NCBI GenBank assembly: GCA_002711965.1 | Contig: PASM01000007.1 | Span: forward strand, 12,184 to 28,162 | Reading direction: 5' to 3' | Source of the DNA: Chloroflexota bacterium | GTDB lineage: Bacteria > Chloroflexota > Dehalococcoidia > UBA1151 > TMED-70 | DNA length: 15,979 nt | In this document: positions 1 to 8,388 of the stretch, piece by piece | Position numbering within the stretch: the stretch's first letter is position 1 | Layout of the letters: each line of letters starts with the position of its first letter | The notes under the pieces: model-generated | The model's database searches: none | The model's input: the letters and a program-made list of their open reading frames with translations, nothing else | What the model was told of the DNA's origin: nothing | Program-made: the position numbers and the translations under genes

Positions 1-182
1 ATTTCATCTCCTACTTTTTGCTCTAGTTCAGCCATCGGTATATAAACATCATTAGACATATCCATGGCTTCTTTTACTTCATTTGCAACAACAGATCCAC
101 CTAAAGCAGTTACACTACCAGTAGCGTTAATTATTGGCTGTAAACCCAAATCTTTATATATTGCTCCCCATTCAGAATTCAT
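1..182 (-). CDS. SelA-like PLP-dependent enzyme, N-terminal fragment (runs off the left edge)
   Basis: Sixty codons are visible from an ATG at 182-180. The protein opens MNSEWGAIYKDLGL and continues with QPIINATGSVTALGGS, then a stretch resembling ANEVKEAMD...VYIPMAELEQKVGDE. The pattern of a residue-rich PIINATG turn, a GGS and a later LEQKVG helix is typical of the N-terminus of the SelA-like family: L-seryl-tRNA(Sec) selenium transferase and its many metabolic paralogs, such as D-glucosaminate-6-phosphate ammonia-lyase-type enzymes. The PLP lysine lies beyond the edge, so the reaction cannot be assigned. A good Shine-Dalgarno (AAAGGA, about 190-195 on the minus strand) precedes the ATG. 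The gap to the upstream acetyl-CoA synthetase gene is only 20 bases, so the two are probably co-transcribed. With no selenocysteine gene seen nearby, a metabolic paralog is at least as likely as true SelA. Confidence 0.7.
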   Translation of the reverse strand, partial: MNSEWGAIYKDLGLQPIINATGSVTALGGSVVANEVKEAMDMSNDVYIPMAELEQKVGDE

Positions 183-202
183 TTAAATGTCCTTTCAAAA
201 TT

Positions 203-1960
203 CTAGTCATCCTCTAAAGTTGAAATGTCACCTTCAGGCTCTCCTAATTCTCTTGCTTTTAATAATCTTCTCATTATTTTTCCTGATCTAGTTTTAGGCA
301 TTGTTTCGAGAAAATCTATCTCTCTAGGAGCAACTCCTGCAGAAAGTTTTTCTCTTGAAAATCGAATCAATTCTTTTCTAAGTTCAGGAGTTTGATCATA
401 ACCGGGATTCAAAGTTACAAAGGCTTTGACTATTTCCATAGCAATTGGATCAGGCTTTCCAATAACACCAGCTTCAGCTACAGCAGGATGTTCAATCAAA
501 GCACTTTCTACTTCAAAAGGTCCTACTAAGTGTCCAGCTGTATTTATCACGTCGTCTGCCCTACCCTGAAACCAAAAATATCCATCTTTATCTCTAGCTG
601 CTTGATCTCCTGTAATATACCATCCTTTTTTAAACCTAGAGTTATACATATCATCTTGTTTCCAGTATGCAAACATTTGAGATGGCCAACCTGGTCTAAC
701 GGCAAGAATCCCACTCTCATCTGCAGGTAATTCATTGTATTCATCATCAAGAATTCCCATTGTTATTCCAGGGAACGGTTGTCCCATTGATCCTGGTTTG
801 ATATTAGTTGAAGGGTAATTAGCACACATTATCGCGCCTGTTTCTGTTTGCCACCAATTATCATGAATAGGTAGTTTATAATTTCTCTCTCCCCATACTA
901 CCGCTTCAGGATTGAGTGGCTCTCCTACTGATCCTATAAATCTAAGAGAAGTCATATCATGTTTTTTTACAACATCTTCACCAGCTCTCATCAACAATCT
1001 TATTGCTGTTGGTGCTGTATACCAAATATCCACTTTATATTTTTCGATAATTTCATACCACTTTGCAGCACCGAATCCACCTTCATAAATTATCTGGGTA
1101 ACTCCATTAGTCCATGGAGCAATCATTCCATAAGAAGTTCCTGTTACCCATCCAGGATCTGCTGTACAAAAATACATATCTCCATGGCTAAGTTCTAAAG
1201 CCCAATGGCCTGTAAGCATCTGTTGAACAACAGCTTGATGCCTATGCAATACTCCTTTAGGTTTTCCTGTTGAACCTGAAGTGTAGTGCATTATAGAAAA
1301 ATCATATTGAGAAGTATTAACCATCTTGAAACTTTCAGAATCTACTTTTGACATCAAATCATTGTAATCAAGGTCTCCATCATCTAAAGGATCCTTAAAT
1401 CTATTGTCTTTATTCACTACAATTACATTTTTTAAAGTTTTTATATCTTTTAAAATTGGAGAGATCTTTTGTCTGAGGTCTGGTGATGTAACCAAATATG
1501 TTGCACCTGCATCAAGCATTCTATCTTTTACTGGATCAGGACCAAATGCAGAAAATAAAGGAGCAATAACACCACCTGCTTTTAGAATTCCCATAGCAGC
1601 AAAATATAGTTCAGGAAGCCTATCCATAAAAATGAATACTCTATCTCCTTTTTCCATACCCAAATCTAGCATCACTTGACCAAATTTGTCCGATTCTTGT
1701 TTAAAATCATTATATGAATATTTTTCTTCTTCTCCGTTTTTACCTAACCAGATCATTGCGAGGTTATCTCCATGACCATGTTTTACATGCTTATCTACAC
1801 ATTCATAAGCATTATTTAATCCTCCATCAGGAAGCCATTCTAACTTTGAATAAGCATCACGATTCCAGTCAAAATCATTATATTGTTTTGGGTAGTCCAA
1901 AAGTTTTGGTTTATTAGCATCTGAAAAATTAGTATCTTTGATAATTTCATCAAATTGCAT
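203..1960 (-). CDS. acsA: Acetyl-CoA synthetase (AMP-forming acetate-CoA ligase)
   Basis: This 585-residue ANL-superfamily enzyme activates acetate with ATP to acetyl-AMP and then forms acetyl-CoA. All core motifs are present: the ATP-binding loop YTSGSTGKPKGV (226-237); WWQTETG (369-375), whose tryptophan pair is typical of acetyl/propionyl-specific enzymes; YITGD (448-452); the hinge region GRADDVINTAGH (466-477); and the C-terminal catalytic lysine in KTRSGKIMRR (K561). In other bacteria that lysine is the site of inhibitory acetylation. The length matches the short AcsA type of Bacillus (about 570) rather than the 650-residue Acs. The ATG at 1960-1958 is supported by a GGAGT Shine-Dalgarno at 1970-1966. 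The gene is divergent from rplI and heads a likely two-gene unit with the SelA-like gene. A propionate-preferring relative cannot be excluded. Confidence 0.93.
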   Translation of the reverse strand: MQFDEIIKDTNFSDANKPKLLDYPKQYNDFDWNRDAYSKLEWLPDGGLNNAYECVDKHVKHGHGDNLAMIWLGKNGEEEKYSYNDFKQESDKFGQVMLDLGMEKGDRVFIFMDRLPELYFAAMGILKAGGVIAPLFSAFGPDPVKDRMLDAGATYLVTSPDLRQKISPILKDIKTLKNVIVVNKDNRFKDPLDDGDLDYNDLMSKVDSESFKMVNTSQYDFSIMHYTSGSTGKPKGVLHRHQAVVQQMLTGHWALELSHGDMYFCTADPGWVTGTSYGMIAPWTNGVTQIIYEGGFGAAKWYEIIEKYKVDIWYTAPTAIRLLMRAGEDVVKKHDMTSLRFIGSVGEPLNPEAVVWGERNYKLPIHDNWWQTETGAIMCANYPSTNIKPGSMGQPFPGITMGILDDEYNELPADESGILAVRPGWPSQMFAYWKQDDMYNSRFKKGWYITGDQAARDKDGYFWFQGRADDVINTAGHLVGPFEVESALIEHPAVAEAGVIGKPDPIAMEIVKAFVTLNPGYDQTPELRKELIRFSREKLSAGVAPREIDFLETMPKTRSGKIMRRLLKARELGEPEGDISTLEDD

Positions 1961-2073
1961 ATTTTACTCCATGTTTTTTGTTATGATTATAGATACTAGC
2001 ATAAAAAAAATATGATTCTATAAATTAGAATTATATAAATCAGAAATATTTTTACAGGAGCAAAAACTAAAAA
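1961..2073. promoter_or_regulatory. Divergent promoter region between acsA and rplI
   Basis: This 113-base, very AT-rich gap separates two divergent genes. On the minus strand a perfect TATAAT (1991-1986) would place a start about 20 bases before the acsA ATG, just upstream of its GGAGT site. On the plus strand TATGAT (2011-2016), TATAAA (2019-2024) and TATAAA (2034-2039) are possible -10 boxes for the long rplI run. No convincing TTGACA -35 box was found at normal spacing for either direction, so the exact promoters are uncertain. An AGGAG (2056-2060) lies 13 bases before the rplI ATG, which is longer than usual. Confidence 0.5.
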
Positions 2074-2706
2074 ATGAACATATTATTTTTGAAAGATTTA
2101 TTGCCTACAGCAAGAGCAGGAGATGTTAAAAACGTAAAACCTGGATTTGCTAGGAATTTTCTTATACCTCAAGGAGTGGCTGTATTAGCTACAGAAGAAG
2201 CTCTTCAAAGAGCCACAAAACTTCGAGCAGAAGCTGAAGATAGAAGAATTCAAGAAACTAAAGATTGGCAAGTTGTTGCAGATAGTCTAAAGGATGTTGA
2301 ATTAGATATTGAAGTAAGAACAGGACCAACTGGTAGATTGTATGGTTCGATCACTCCTACTATTATTGCTGAAGCATTAGAAGAAAAAACAGGAAGACCT
2401 ATGAATAGAAGGTTTTTTAATATTACTGAACCTATAAGGGTTATAGGAAAATTCAAAGTATTAGCAAAATTTGTTGAAGAAGTCACATTAAATATTGTAT
2501 TAAATGTTATTCCTGATGAAGAATCTATAAAAGTAATGGAAGAACACAAGATAGAACAGGAAAAACTAAAGAAATTAGAAGAAAAAGAAGCTAATTCTGA
2601 AGAAAATTCTGAAGAAAATTCTGAAGAAAATTCTAATAACGAAGAAAACAATCAAAAAACCTCTTCTGAAATTGAAGAAAATGGAGATAATAATTCAAAT
2701 AATTAG
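2074..2706 (+). CDS. rplI: 50S ribosomal protein L9 with an acidic C-terminal extension
   Basis: This 210-residue protein is much longer than the usual 148 or so. The N-terminal rRNA-binding domain shows the L9 signature AGDVKNVKPGFARNFLIPQG (15-34). A helical linker follows, then the C-terminal domain with GRLYGSIT (87-94) and VTLNIVLNVIP (137-147). From about residue 149 a tail of roughly 60 residues is added, rich in Glu, Asn and Ser and containing three copies of NSEE encoded by a 12-base tandem repeat. L9 sits at the base of the L1 stalk and helps limit frameshifting. The tail should be disordered and is probably not needed for rRNA binding. This is the first gene of the ten-gene run. 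The usual partners rpsF, ssb and rpsR are absent upstream, but the common rplI-dnaB adjacency is kept. Confidence 0.95.
   Translation: MNILFLKDLLPTARAGDVKNVKPGFARNFLIPQGVAVLATEEALQRATKLRAEAEDRRIQETKDWQVVADSLKDVELDIEVRTGPTGRLYGSITPTIIAEALEEKTGRPMNRRFFNITEPIRVIGKFKVLAKFVEEVTLNIVLNVIPDEESIKVMEEHKIEQEKLKKLEEKEANSEENSEENSEENSNNEENNQKTSSEIEENGDNNSNN
2593..2634 (+). repeat. 12-base tandem repeat (AATTCTGAAGAA, 3.5 copies) inside rplI
   Basis: Three exact 12-base copies run at 2593-2604, 2605-2616 and 2617-2628, followed by a half copy AATTCT (2629-2634). The unit is a multiple of three, so copy-number change would lengthen or shorten the acidic NSEE tail of L9 without a frameshift. Confidence 0.95.
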
Positions 2707-2724
2707 AAAAAATTTGGATTATTA

Positions 2725-4110
2725 ATGGTGTTATCTGACAAACTATTCCCACATGATATATCTGCTGAAGAATCAGTTATTGGTTCTTTATTACTAGATG
2801 GCATGTCTTTTACGAAAATAGCATCTTTTCTTGAGCCAGAACATTTTTATTTAGAGCCTAACAAAGTAATTTTTGAGATAGCTCGAGATTTATTTAACAG
2901 ACAAGAGCCTATAAACCAAATTACCATAGCTCATGAACTTGAAACTCAAGAAAAACTTGAAGTGATAGGAGGAAGAGCCTATCTTGCTAAAGTTGTTGAT
3001 GTTGTTCCTACTTCTATACACATAAAACACTATGCAAATCTAGTCAGAAGAACAGCAACGATGAGAACACTAATCAATGCTGCTGAAAATATTTCAGATA
3101 TAGGATTTGAAAATGATCCAGATGTAGATACTTCTTTGGCTAAAGCAGAAGATATTATTTACGGAATTAGAAATGATCAACCAAGCAGAGACTTTGTTCC
3201 TCTTAGAGAAACCTTAACACCTTTTCTTGAAACCTCTACAAGTGAAATAAATAGTGGAGAAAATGCTCCAATAGGTTCAGGGTTTAAGATGCTTGATGAG
3301 CTATTAGGTGGATTGCAAAGATCTGATATGCTAGTGCTTGCCGCTAGACCTTCAGTAGGAAAATCTATGTTTGCTTTGAATTTAGCAATAAATTCAGCAA
3401 TGAATGACCATAAAGTAGCAATATATTCTCTTGAAATGGGAAGAGAGCAAATTGCTACAAGGATGTTAGCAACACAAGCAAGAATTAATATGCATTCATT
3501 AAGAATGATGAGATTAAGTACATCTCAAGAAAACAGATTAATCGATGCTATTGGTAAACTTTCAGACTTATCAATTTTTATAGATGATTCTCCTATACAA
3601 AGTGTTGCTGAAATGAGAGGTAAAGCTAGAAGATTACAACTTGAATATGGGCTAGATTTTATAATTTTAGACTATATGCAATTACTAAGTAACAATAAAG
3701 GCTCAAGAGAGACAAACAGAGCACAAGAAGTTTCAGAGATTTCTAGACAAGTTAAGGCAATGGCTAGAGACTTAAAAGTTCCAGTCTTAGCGATATCTCA
3801 ACTTTCAAGAGCAATTGAACACAGACAATCTCATAGACCATTATTATCAGATTTAAGAGAGTCTGGATCTATTGAACAAGATGCAGATGTAGTTATGTTC
3901 ATTCATAGAGAAGAAAAGTTTGTGACTAAAGAGGATTGGATTAAAAATAATCCTGGAATTCCTTATCCTGAAGGTCAAGCTGAAATAATTGTTGCAAAAC
4001 ATAGAAATGGTCCAACTGATACAGTCCCTCTTGCAGTGGACGATTCAATAGGAAGATTCGTTTCTATTGATTCAGTTAGAAATAATCAAATGTCAACTCA
4101 AGAGAATTAA
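2725..4110 (+). CDS. dnaB: Replicative DNA helicase DnaB
   Basis: This 461-residue hexameric helicase unwinds DNA 5'-3' at the replication fork and recruits primase. The N-terminal domain (about 9-110) opens with the familiar AEESVIGSLLLD. The RecA-like domain carries Walker A ARPSVGKS (207-214), the catalytic glutamate in SLEM (235-238), Walker B FIILDYMQLL (312-321), ISQLSR (357-362), motif H4 beginning RPLLSDLRESGSIEQDADVV (371-390), and the arginine-finger region KHRNGPTD (425-432). No intein interrupts it, and the length is normal. The gene starts 18 bases after rplI with only a weak GGA as ribosome-binding site. It is followed after two bases by a gene for a probable helicase loader. 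DnaB next to a DnaC/DnaI-like protein is a common functional pairing. Confidence 0.97.
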   Translation: MVLSDKLFPHDISAEESVIGSLLLDGMSFTKIASFLEPEHFYLEPNKVIFEIARDLFNRQEPINQITIAHELETQEKLEVIGGRAYLAKVVDVVPTSIHIKHYANLVRRTATMRTLINAAENISDIGFENDPDVDTSLAKAEDIIYGIRNDQPSRDFVPLRETLTPFLETSTSEINSGENAPIGSGFKMLDELLGGLQRSDMLVLAARPSVGKSMFALNLAINSAMNDHKVAIYSLEMGREQIATRMLATQARINMHSLRMMRLSTSQENRLIDAIGKLSDLSIFIDDSPIQSVAEMRGKARRLQLEYGLDFIILDYMQLLSNNKGSRETNRAQEVSEISRQVKAMARDLKVPVLAISQLSRAIEHRQSHRPLLSDLRESGSIEQDADVVMFIHREEKFVTKEDWIKNNPGIPYPEGQAEIIVAKHRNGPTDTVPLAVDDSIGRFVSIDSVRNNQMSTQEN

Positions 4111-4112
4111 TT

Positions 4113-5471
4113 TTGGAAAGCCTTAAAGAAATATTAAATAATAGAAAATTCACTTCAAATTATTTTGAAGAATTTGAAAATGAATCTGACTTTCTTGAAT
4201 GTGAAATTTGTAACTCTGCAAGATGGATAATTGTAAATAAAGAAACAGTTCCTTGTTCATGTCAAAAAGGTAAATCTGATGATTTAGAAACTAAAATAAA
4301 ATTAAGATTTGCAGGAGTAAATCAACTTTTAGAATATGACCTAAAAAAATTTAGAATTGATGGAAAAATAGGAAAAGCAGATCCTAAGAACTTGAGAGAA
4401 AATTTAAGAAAAGCAGATGATTACTCAAAAAATCCTATGGGATGGTTGGTTATAAGTGGTGAACCAGGAACAGGCAAAACTCATCTTGCTGTAGGAATAG
4501 CAATTAATTGTATAAATAACGACAATACAGTGATTTATAAATCTACTCAAGAATTTATAGATATCATTACTAATACAAATTCAAACTCTGATGAAAATAC
4601 TTTTAATGAACTTATAGATTATCCATTTCTAATAATTGATGATTATGGAAATCAAAAATATTCTGAATGGATAGAAGAAAAAATGGATCATTTGTTCACT
4701 TATAGATATACACGAAAGTTACCAACAGTTGTTGTTATAAATAAAAACATTTTAGATTTTGATGAGAGATCACAAACTAGATTCACGGATCCAAATCTAG
4801 TACAGACTATTCACCTTGATTCAAAAGGTACTAATCATAAAGGAAATGGAATTCCTAAAGTTTTTGAAAATTCAAAATTAAGAAAATTAACTAGGAAGCC
4901 AAACAAAGAATTAACTCAAGAAGAAAAAATAACATTTGATTCAATAGAGATGGCTCTACTAAAATCTAAGGAATTTGTTGAAAGTGAAAATCCTTCTTGG
5001 CTATTTATTCATGGTGGAACGGGATCTGGAAAGAGTTACCTTACTGCGGCAATCGCAAATGAAATAAATAAAAAAAATTCAAATCTTTTTTATATCTCAT
5101 CATCTGAACTAATAGATAACGTTAGAGATTTTGTAAGATCTAATCAAGGTAAAGGTTTTGTTTATGACTTGTGCAAAGATGTTGATTACCTTTTTTTAGA
5201 TGACTTATGGGGGCATAATAATACAAAATGGTCTGATGAAATTATTTACAACCTTATCTCATATAGACAAGATAACTTAAAATACACAGTTATTAATTCG
5301 AGTATAAGTCATGAAAAAATAAAAACTTATAACTCAAATAAAGAACAATTATCTTCTGATTCAATTTTTACAGAAAAAATCTGTTCAAGACTATCTAACA
5401 AAAATCTAGTAGAACAGATTTCATTGGTTTCTTCCGATATTAGAAAAAAAAGAATAACAAGAAAAAAGTAA
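4113..5471 (+). CDS. DnaC/DnaI-like protein with two tandem AAA+ modules and an N-terminal cysteine cluster (probable helicase loader)
   Basis: The gene encodes 452 residues from a TTG start two bases after dnaB; the next methionine is at residue 109, so no ATG start is possible. An N-terminal CxxC-(14)-CxC cluster (C30, C33, C48, C50) resembles a zinc site. The first ATPase module has Walker A GEPGTGKT (116-123) and Walker B FLIIDD (172-177). The second has Walker A GGTGSGKS (301-308), Walker B YLFLDD (359-364) and the DnaC-like SRLSN with a possible arginine finger (R426). The WLVISG and WLFIHG strands before the P-loops and the hydrophobic-Asp-Asp Walker B are typical of the DnaC/DnaI/IstB clade. 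DnaC and DnaI have one such module in 240-310 residues, so this looks like an internal duplication. Its position suggests it loads DnaB; that is inference. The weaker motif TRFTD (222-226) hints that the first module lacks a normal arginine finger. Confidence 0.8.
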   Translation: MESLKEILNNRKFTSNYFEEFENESDFLECEICNSARWIIVNKETVPCSCQKGKSDDLETKIKLRFAGVNQLLEYDLKKFRIDGKIGKADPKNLRENLRKADDYSKNPMGWLVISGEPGTGKTHLAVGIAINCINNDNTVIYKSTQEFIDIITNTNSNSDENTFNELIDYPFLIIDDYGNQKYSEWIEEKMDHLFTYRYTRKLPTVVVINKNILDFDERSQTRFTDPNLVQTIHLDSKGTNHKGNGIPKVFENSKLRKLTRKPNKELTQEEKITFDSIEMALLKSKEFVESENPSWLFIHGGTGSGKSYLTAAIANEINKKNSNLFYISSSELIDNVRDFVRSNQGKGFVYDLCKDVDYLFLDDLWGHNNTKWSDEIIYNLISYRQDNLKYTVINSSISHEKIKTYNSNKEQLSSDSIFTEKICSRLSNKNLVEQISLVSSDIRKKRITRKK

Positions 5472-6392
5472 ATGGTAAAACTATTTAGAGATTCTAAAGA
5501 ACTACGAAAAGAAGTTGAAATAATTGACGAAAGTTCTACTTCATTATTTTTAAAAGATAAAAATATAGTAAAAGTATTTGAAGGATGTGAATGGGCAGAA
5601 GGGCCTATTTATTTGAAAGAAAAAAATATTGTTGTATGGTCAGACATACCAAATAACAGAATGCTTTATTACGACTTAAAAAATGATAAAACTGGTACCT
5701 ACAGACATCCTTCTAATTTTTCAAATGGAAACAGTGTTGATTTAGATGGTTTTATGATTACAGCTGAACATGGACGTAGAGCAGTGAGCAGAACAGATCA
5801 AAATGGTAATGTAGATATAATAACCAATCAAGTCGATGGGAAAAAATATAATTCCCCTAATGATCTTATTTGTAAATCTGACGGGTCAATTTGGTTTACA
5901 GATCCTCAGTATGGAATCATGAGCAATCATGAAGGTTATGAATCTAGATCAGAAACAATTTACAACGGTGTTTATATGATTGATAAGATGAATATTGTTA
6001 CATTACTTACATCTGAGATTGATGCACCAAATGGAATAGCTTTTTCTCCAGATGAAAAAATTGTTTATATTACTGATACTGGATCTACTGGTAATATTTT
6101 TTCCTATGATATCGTGGACAACTCCATAGAAAACAAAAGAGTTTTTGCTACTCCCAGGCCTGGAAAGCCAGATGGAATCAAGGTTGATGTTAATGGAAAT
6201 CTATTTTCATCAGCTTGGGACGGTATACAAATTTATTCCCCTAAAGGAGAATTAATAGCAAAGATACAAATTCCTGAGCAAAGAACAGCAAATTTATGTT
6301 TTGGAGGAGAAAACTTTGATGAACTATTTATCGCTTCAGATAAATCTTTGTATAAAATAAAAATGCAAACTAAAGGTGATCAAGTAAATTAA
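5472..6392 (+). CDS. SMP-30/gluconolactonase-family lactonase
   Basis: This 306-residue six-bladed beta-propeller protein belongs to the SMP-30/LRE family, whose members open sugar lactones using one divalent metal. The family metal and substrate residues are recognisable: E43 in WAEGP, N130-D131 in SPND, the WFTDPQYG strand (141-148), N187 in PNGIAFSPDE and D234 in KPDGIKVD. No signal peptide is present, so it is cytoplasmic. Its ATG directly abuts the stop of the preceding gene and lacks a clear Shine-Dalgarno. It lies two bases before transketolase, so a sugar-phosphate or aldonic lactone is a plausible substrate, for example gluconolactone or the 6-phosphogluconolactone of the oxidative branch. 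The family is broad, and the exact lactone cannot be read from sequence. Confidence 0.85.
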   Translation: MVKLFRDSKELRKEVEIIDESSTSLFLKDKNIVKVFEGCEWAEGPIYLKEKNIVVWSDIPNNRMLYYDLKNDKTGTYRHPSNFSNGNSVDLDGFMITAEHGRRAVSRTDQNGNVDIITNQVDGKKYNSPNDLICKSDGSIWFTDPQYGIMSNHEGYESRSETIYNGVYMIDKMNIVTLLTSEIDAPNGIAFSPDEKIVYITDTGSTGNIFSYDIVDNSIENKRVFATPRPGKPDGIKVDVNGNLFSSAWDGIQIYSPKGELIAKIQIPEQRTANLCFGGENFDELFIASDKSLYKIKMQTKGDQVN

Positions 6393-6394
6393 TT

Positions 6395-8383
6395 ATGAAT
6401 ATAGAAGAAAAATCGATAAACGCGCTTAGATTTCTTTCAATAGATCAAGTAAATAGTGCAAACTCTGGGCATCCTGGAGCTCCAATGGGAGCTGCTCCAA
6501 TTGCTTACACATTATTTAAAAAAATCATGAAACATAATCCTAATAATCCTAAGTTTTATAATAGAGATAGATTTATATTATCTATAGGACATGCTTCAGC
6601 TTTACTTTATTCTGTTTTATATCTTTCAGGATATGACTTTGAATTAAATGATCTTAAGAAATTTCGTCAATTTGGTTCAAAAACACCAGGCCATCCTGAG
6701 AGAGATTTAAGCCTAGGAATAGAAGTTACTACGGGTCCCTTGGGCCAAGGATTTGCAAATGGAGTTGGTATGGCAATTTCTGAAAAAATGTTGTCCTCAA
6801 AATACAAAAAAATAATTGACCATTACATATATGGGATAGTTGGCGATGGAGACTTGCAAGAAGGTATTGCATCAGAAGCTGCGTCCTTAGCTGGAACCTT
6901 AGGACTCGGAAAAATAATTTATATATATGATTCAAATAACATATCAATAGATGGAAGCAATGATCTTGCTTTTACTGAAAACGTAGGAGATAGATTTAGA
7001 TCCTATGGATGGGAAGTATTTGAAGATATAGATGGATTAAATATAAATGAATTAGAAAGTACAATAAACAAAGCAAAAAGCAATTTAAATAAACCAACTC
7101 TTATTATTGCTAAAACAACAATAGGTTATGGATCCCCTAATAAATCTGGAAAAGAATCTGCACATGGTGAGCCACTTGGTGAAGATGAAACAGTGCTTAC
7201 AAGAAAAAATTTAAACTGGGAATATTCAGAATTTGAAGTTCCTCAAGATGTTAAATTACATATGAGAGAATCTGTTGAATATGGAAAAGATATAGAATCA
7301 AAATGGAATTCAAAATATAAAGATTTTAAGAATCAAAACCCTGATCTAAATAAAGAATTAGAAAAAATATTACATGGCGAACTCGACTTTGACTGGGATG
7401 CTAAATTATTAGATTCTATCAATGAAGTAAATGATGTAGAAGCTACAAGAGCATCATCTGGGAAATCTATAAATCTTATTAAAGATTTTATGCCAAATTT
7501 AATAGGTGGATCTGCAGACTTAACTGGGTCAACAAATACAGAAATCAAAGATTCGTCTAATTTTTCAAAAACAAATCCTGAAGGTAGAAACATAAAATTT
7601 GGCGTCAGAGAGCACGGGATGGGCGGAATAATGAATGGTATTTCTGCACATGGAAATTACAGAGTATTTGGTGGAACTTTTCTAGTTTTTTCAGACTATA
7701 TGAGAGGTTCTGTTAGATTAAGTGCCTTATCAAACTTAAATAGTATTTGGATTTTTACTCATGACTCAATTGGACTTGGAGAAGATGGGCCTACGCATCA
7801 ACCAATATCTCAACTTATGAGCCTAAGAAGCATCCCAAATTTAAATGTCTTTAGACCTGCAGATAAAAAAGAAACTGTATTTGCATGGCATACTGCAATT
7901 AACACTAAGGATAAACCATCGGCTTTAATTCTTTCAAGGCAAGCATTACCAGATATAGAATCTTTGAGTAATAACAAACTTACAAATGAAGATTTTTCAA
8001 AAGGTGCATATATTTGCTATGAAAATACTCAAGATATTCCAGAAATTATTTTTTTATCTACTGGTTCTGAAGTCTCAGAAACTATAATTGCTGCAAAAGA
8101 ATTAAGCAGTAATCATAAAGTTAGAGTTGTTTCGATGCCCTGCTGGGAATTATTTGATAACCAATCAGAAGAATTTAAAAATAAAATAATCCCAACTGAG
8201 ACCAAAAATATCATTTCTGTTGAAGCAGGAATTGGTCTAGGATGGCAAAAATATACTAAAAACAACGACAGTATAATTTCTATTGAATCTTTTGGTGCTT
8301 CTGCGCCGGGCAAAGAATTAATTAATTCTTTTGGTTTTTCAAGTGATAGAATAATTGAAAAAACAAAAATAATTTTAAGATAA
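6395..8383 (+). CDS. tkt: Transketolase
   Basis: This full-length, 662-residue thiamine diphosphate enzyme moves two-carbon ketol units between sugar phosphates in the non-oxidative pentose phosphate pathway. The catalytic histidines are visible: H26 in SGHPGAPMG, H66 in IGHASALLY, H100 in TPGHPE, H257 in SAHGEPLG and H468 in the GEDGPTHQP loop. The TDP/Mg-binding stretch is GDGDLQEG (150-157) with N181, and the cofactor-activating glutamate is E406 in VREHG. The pyrimidine-binding and C-terminal domains are complete. It is the first of the recognisable pentose phosphate genes, followed by rpiB five bases later. An AAGGTGA (6373-6379) lies about 15 bases before the ATG, rather far for a standard ribosome-binding site. 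Confidence 0.97.
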   Translation: MNIEEKSINALRFLSIDQVNSANSGHPGAPMGAAPIAYTLFKKIMKHNPNNPKFYNRDRFILSIGHASALLYSVLYLSGYDFELNDLKKFRQFGSKTPGHPERDLSLGIEVTTGPLGQGFANGVGMAISEKMLSSKYKKIIDHYIYGIVGDGDLQEGIASEAASLAGTLGLGKIIYIYDSNNISIDGSNDLAFTENVGDRFRSYGWEVFEDIDGLNINELESTINKAKSNLNKPTLIIAKTTIGYGSPNKSGKESAHGEPLGEDETVLTRKNLNWEYSEFEVPQDVKLHMRESVEYGKDIESKWNSKYKDFKNQNPDLNKELEKILHGELDFDWDAKLLDSINEVNDVEATRASSGKSINLIKDFMPNLIGGSADLTGSTNTEIKDSSNFSKTNPEGRNIKFGVREHGMGGIMNGISAHGNYRVFGGTFLVFSDYMRGSVRLSALSNLNSIWIFTHDSIGLGEDGPTHQPISQLMSLRSIPNLNVFRPADKKETVFAWHTAINTKDKPSALILSRQALPDIESLSNNKLTNEDFSKGAYICYENTQDIPEIIFLSTGSEVSETIIAAKELSSNHKVRVVSMPCWELFDNQSEEFKNKIIPTETKNIISVEAGIGLGWQKYTKNNDSIISIESFGASAPGKELINSFGFSSDRIIEKTKIILR

Positions 8384-8388
8384 ATCAA

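Noticed and set aside
959..1917. Several plus-strand open frames antisense to acsA
   Set aside because: All lie within the acetyl-CoA synthetase gene, show low-complexity Phe/Ser/Ile/Cys content and have no start signals.
2250..2651. A 133-codon open frame antisense to rplI
   Set aside because: It is rich in Ser and Phe, as expected from reading AT-rich Glu/Asn codons backwards, has no ribosome-binding site, and lies wholly inside a secure gene.
4113..5471. The tandem ATPase as an IS21-type IstB protein or phage replication gene
   Set aside because: No IstA transposase, inverted terminal repeats or phage genes are nearby. Base composition matches the neighbours and the gene lies two bases after chromosomal dnaB.
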